Assembly: GCA_945919075.1 (NCBI GenBank)
Contig: CAMEIX010000001.1
Coordinates: forward strand, 62,001 to 126,000
DNA from: an uncultured Lachnospiraceae bacterium
Lineage (GTDB): Bacteria > Bacillota > Clostridia > Lachnospirales > Lachnospiraceae
Direction: 5' to 3'
DNA length: 64,000 bases
Position 1 is the stretch's first letter. Each line of letters begins with the position of its first letter. Made by a program: the position numbers and the translations under genes. This document shows, piece after piece, positions 63,037 to 64,000 of the stretch. The notes beneath the pieces were generated by a model that did no database searches, was not told the DNA's origin, and saw only the letters and a program-made list of their open reading frames with translations.

Positions 63037-64000
63037 TTAATTTCGAATTCCTTTGATTAACAGCTGTTTTTCTACCGGGTCTTTGCTGAAGGAATAGGCT
63101 CTCTTTAGTCTGGTACGTGCCTGTTCTTCCTTCTTATCATCATTGGAATGCAGGTAAGCTAATACATCCCCTTTTTTGACATAGTCTCCTACTTTCTTCT
63201 GAAGCACAATTCCTACCGAAAGGTCAATTACACTTTCTTTGGTTTCTCTTCCTCCGCCGAGAAGCAGAGAACAGATTCCCACCTCATCGCAGACAATTTG
63301 GGAAATATATCCCTCCTCCTCTGCCAATAAGGGGGTAATGTTTTTGGCTTTCGGCAAAAGTTCCGGGTGATATACCGCTTCTTTGTTTCCACCCTGTGCT
63401 TCCACAAACCGGGCAAGCTTTTCTAAAGCCTTTCCGTTTGCAATAACCTCCTTAAGCATCTGCCTTGCCTCTTCTTCCGAATCCGCCCGCTTCCCTGCCA
63501 TTAACATCCATGACCCAAGTGTAAGACAAAGTTCGGTAAAATCTTCCGGGCCGTTTCCTTTCAGGGTCTCAATGGCTTCCTTTACTTCCAGTGCATTTCC
63601 TACGGCAAATCCAAGGGGTTCATCCATGTCGGAAATGACGGCAATGACTGTCTTTCCTGCACCTTTTCCAATTTTTACCATTTCTTCTGCAAGGGCAAAA
63701 GCATCCTTTTCTTTTTTCATGAAAGCTCCGCTTCCGGTTTTTACATCCAGAACAATGGCATCTGCTCCTGCCGCCAGTTTCTTGCTCATAATGGAACTGG
63801 CTATTAAGGACATATTATCCACCGTGGCTGTCACATCACGAAGTGCATACAGCTTCTTATCCGCAGGTGCCAGATTTTTGGTCTGACCCATAATCGCTAT
63901 TCCGATTTCATTTACATTTCTTATAAAGGTATCCGTTTCTATTTCTGTAGAAAATCCGGTAAAACTCTCCAGTTTGTCAATGGTCCCACCCGTATGACCG
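63037..64000 (-). CDS. Pyrimidine-nucleoside phosphorylase (5' end outside window)
   Basis: Phosphorolyses uridine, thymidine or deoxyuridine for salvage. The frame is open to the window edge, beginning in-frame with GHTGGTIDKLESFTGF, a core signature of the PyNP/thymidine phosphorylase family; about 320 C-terminal residues of a normal ~435 are present. SSIMSKKLAAGADAIVLDVKTGSGAFM follows. The C-terminal domain (QKKVGDYVKKGDVLAYLHS) is also typical. PyNP versus strict thymidine phosphorylase cannot be decided. An internal Met at 63891 is not the start. Confidence 0.93.
   Translation of the reverse strand, partial: GHTGGTIDKLESFTGFSTEIETDTFIRNVNEIGIAIMGQTKNLAPADKKLYALRDVTATVDNMSLIASSIMSKKLAAGADAIVLDVKTGSGAFMKKEKDAFALAEEMVKIGKGAGKTVIAVISDMDEPLGFAVGNALEVKEAIETLKGNGPEDFTELCLTLGSWMLMAGKRADSEEEARQMLKEVIANGKALEKLARFVEAQGGNKEAVYHPELLPKAKNITPLLAEEEGYISQIVCDEVGICSLLLGGGRETKESVIDLSVGIVLQKKVGDYVKKGDVLAYLHSNDDKKEEQARTRLKRAYSFSKDPVEKQLLIKGIRN

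Overview
The window reads as a chromosome segment of an AT-rich, spore-forming Clostridia, most likely a member or close relative of the Lachnospiraceae. This is inference from gene content and order, not a database match. The pointers are strong AGGAGG-type Shine-Dalgarno sites, a Prp-processed L27 precursor, a MinCDE set beside mreBCD, the yqfC-yqfD-phoH-ybeY cluster, the TIGR03960/TIGR03936 radical-SAM pair beside an RNase G, and a short (HisZ-dependent) HisG. Almost all of the sequence codes for proteins; there is no gene-free stretch longer than 300 bases. I saw no tRNA, rRNA, CRISPR array, IS element or prophage.

Layout. 0-3.9 kb (+): the 3' part of a histidine operon (hisG-hisD-hisB and a HisF-like/HisI/HisE fusion), closed by a terminator. 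3.9-7.7 kb (+): a radical-SAM protein, its DUF2344 partner and RNase G/E, translationally overlapped. 7.8-9.7 kb (-): AI-2E-family membrane protein, a candidate 21-residue peptide, and D-aminoacyl-tRNA deacylase. 9.9-12.9 kb: a TtcA-like tRNA thiolase and a XerS-like recombinase (+), then a divergent SOS pair, a LysM division-suppressor-like gene (-) and lexA (+), with LexA boxes between them. 13.0-18.7 kb (-): a complete branched-chain amino-acid ABC importer operon (livJ-H-M-G-F) ending in a cytidylate-kinase-like gene and preceded by a structured leader with a 55-nt tandem repeat. 18.8 kb (+): a small DUF378 membrane protein.

19.0-23.4 kb (-): rplU-prp-rpmA-obgE-yhbY-nadD-yqeK-rsfS, the usual ribosome-assembly/NAD group. 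23.4-40.4 kb (-): a long envelope and division array, read in transcription order DUF4321-radC-mreB-mreC-mreD-PBP2-minC-minD-minE-rodA-mgsA-dac, then (after a new promoter) a small P-loop protein, a HlyD-like protein, yggS, sepF, aroB, lspA, an RluD-type pseudouridine synthase and a second cytidylate-kinase-like gene. 40.5-50.5 kb (-): miaB, a SulP transporter, mutS, mutL, miaA and an aluminium-resistance/methionine gamma-lyase-like protein. 50.5-54.7 kb (-): proB, DUF896, 5-formyl-THF cyclo-ligase, proA and pepT. 54.7-64 kb (-): pyrimidine-nucleoside phosphorylase (cut by the window edge), yqfC, yqfD, phoH, ybeY, a MOP-type multipass protein, a BofC-like protein and two FAD oxidoreductases.

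Most of the window is housekeeping. The points worth a second look are: a HisF-like domain that appears to have lost its catalytic aspartate, fused to HisIE; a methylglyoxal synthase homologue in the rod/division operon lacking two catalytic aspartates; a tandem structured leader upstream of the liv operon; a 21-residue hydrophobic peptide with its own ribosome site; two cytidylate-kinase-like paralogues; and displacement of the radical-SAM/RNase G trio from rplU.
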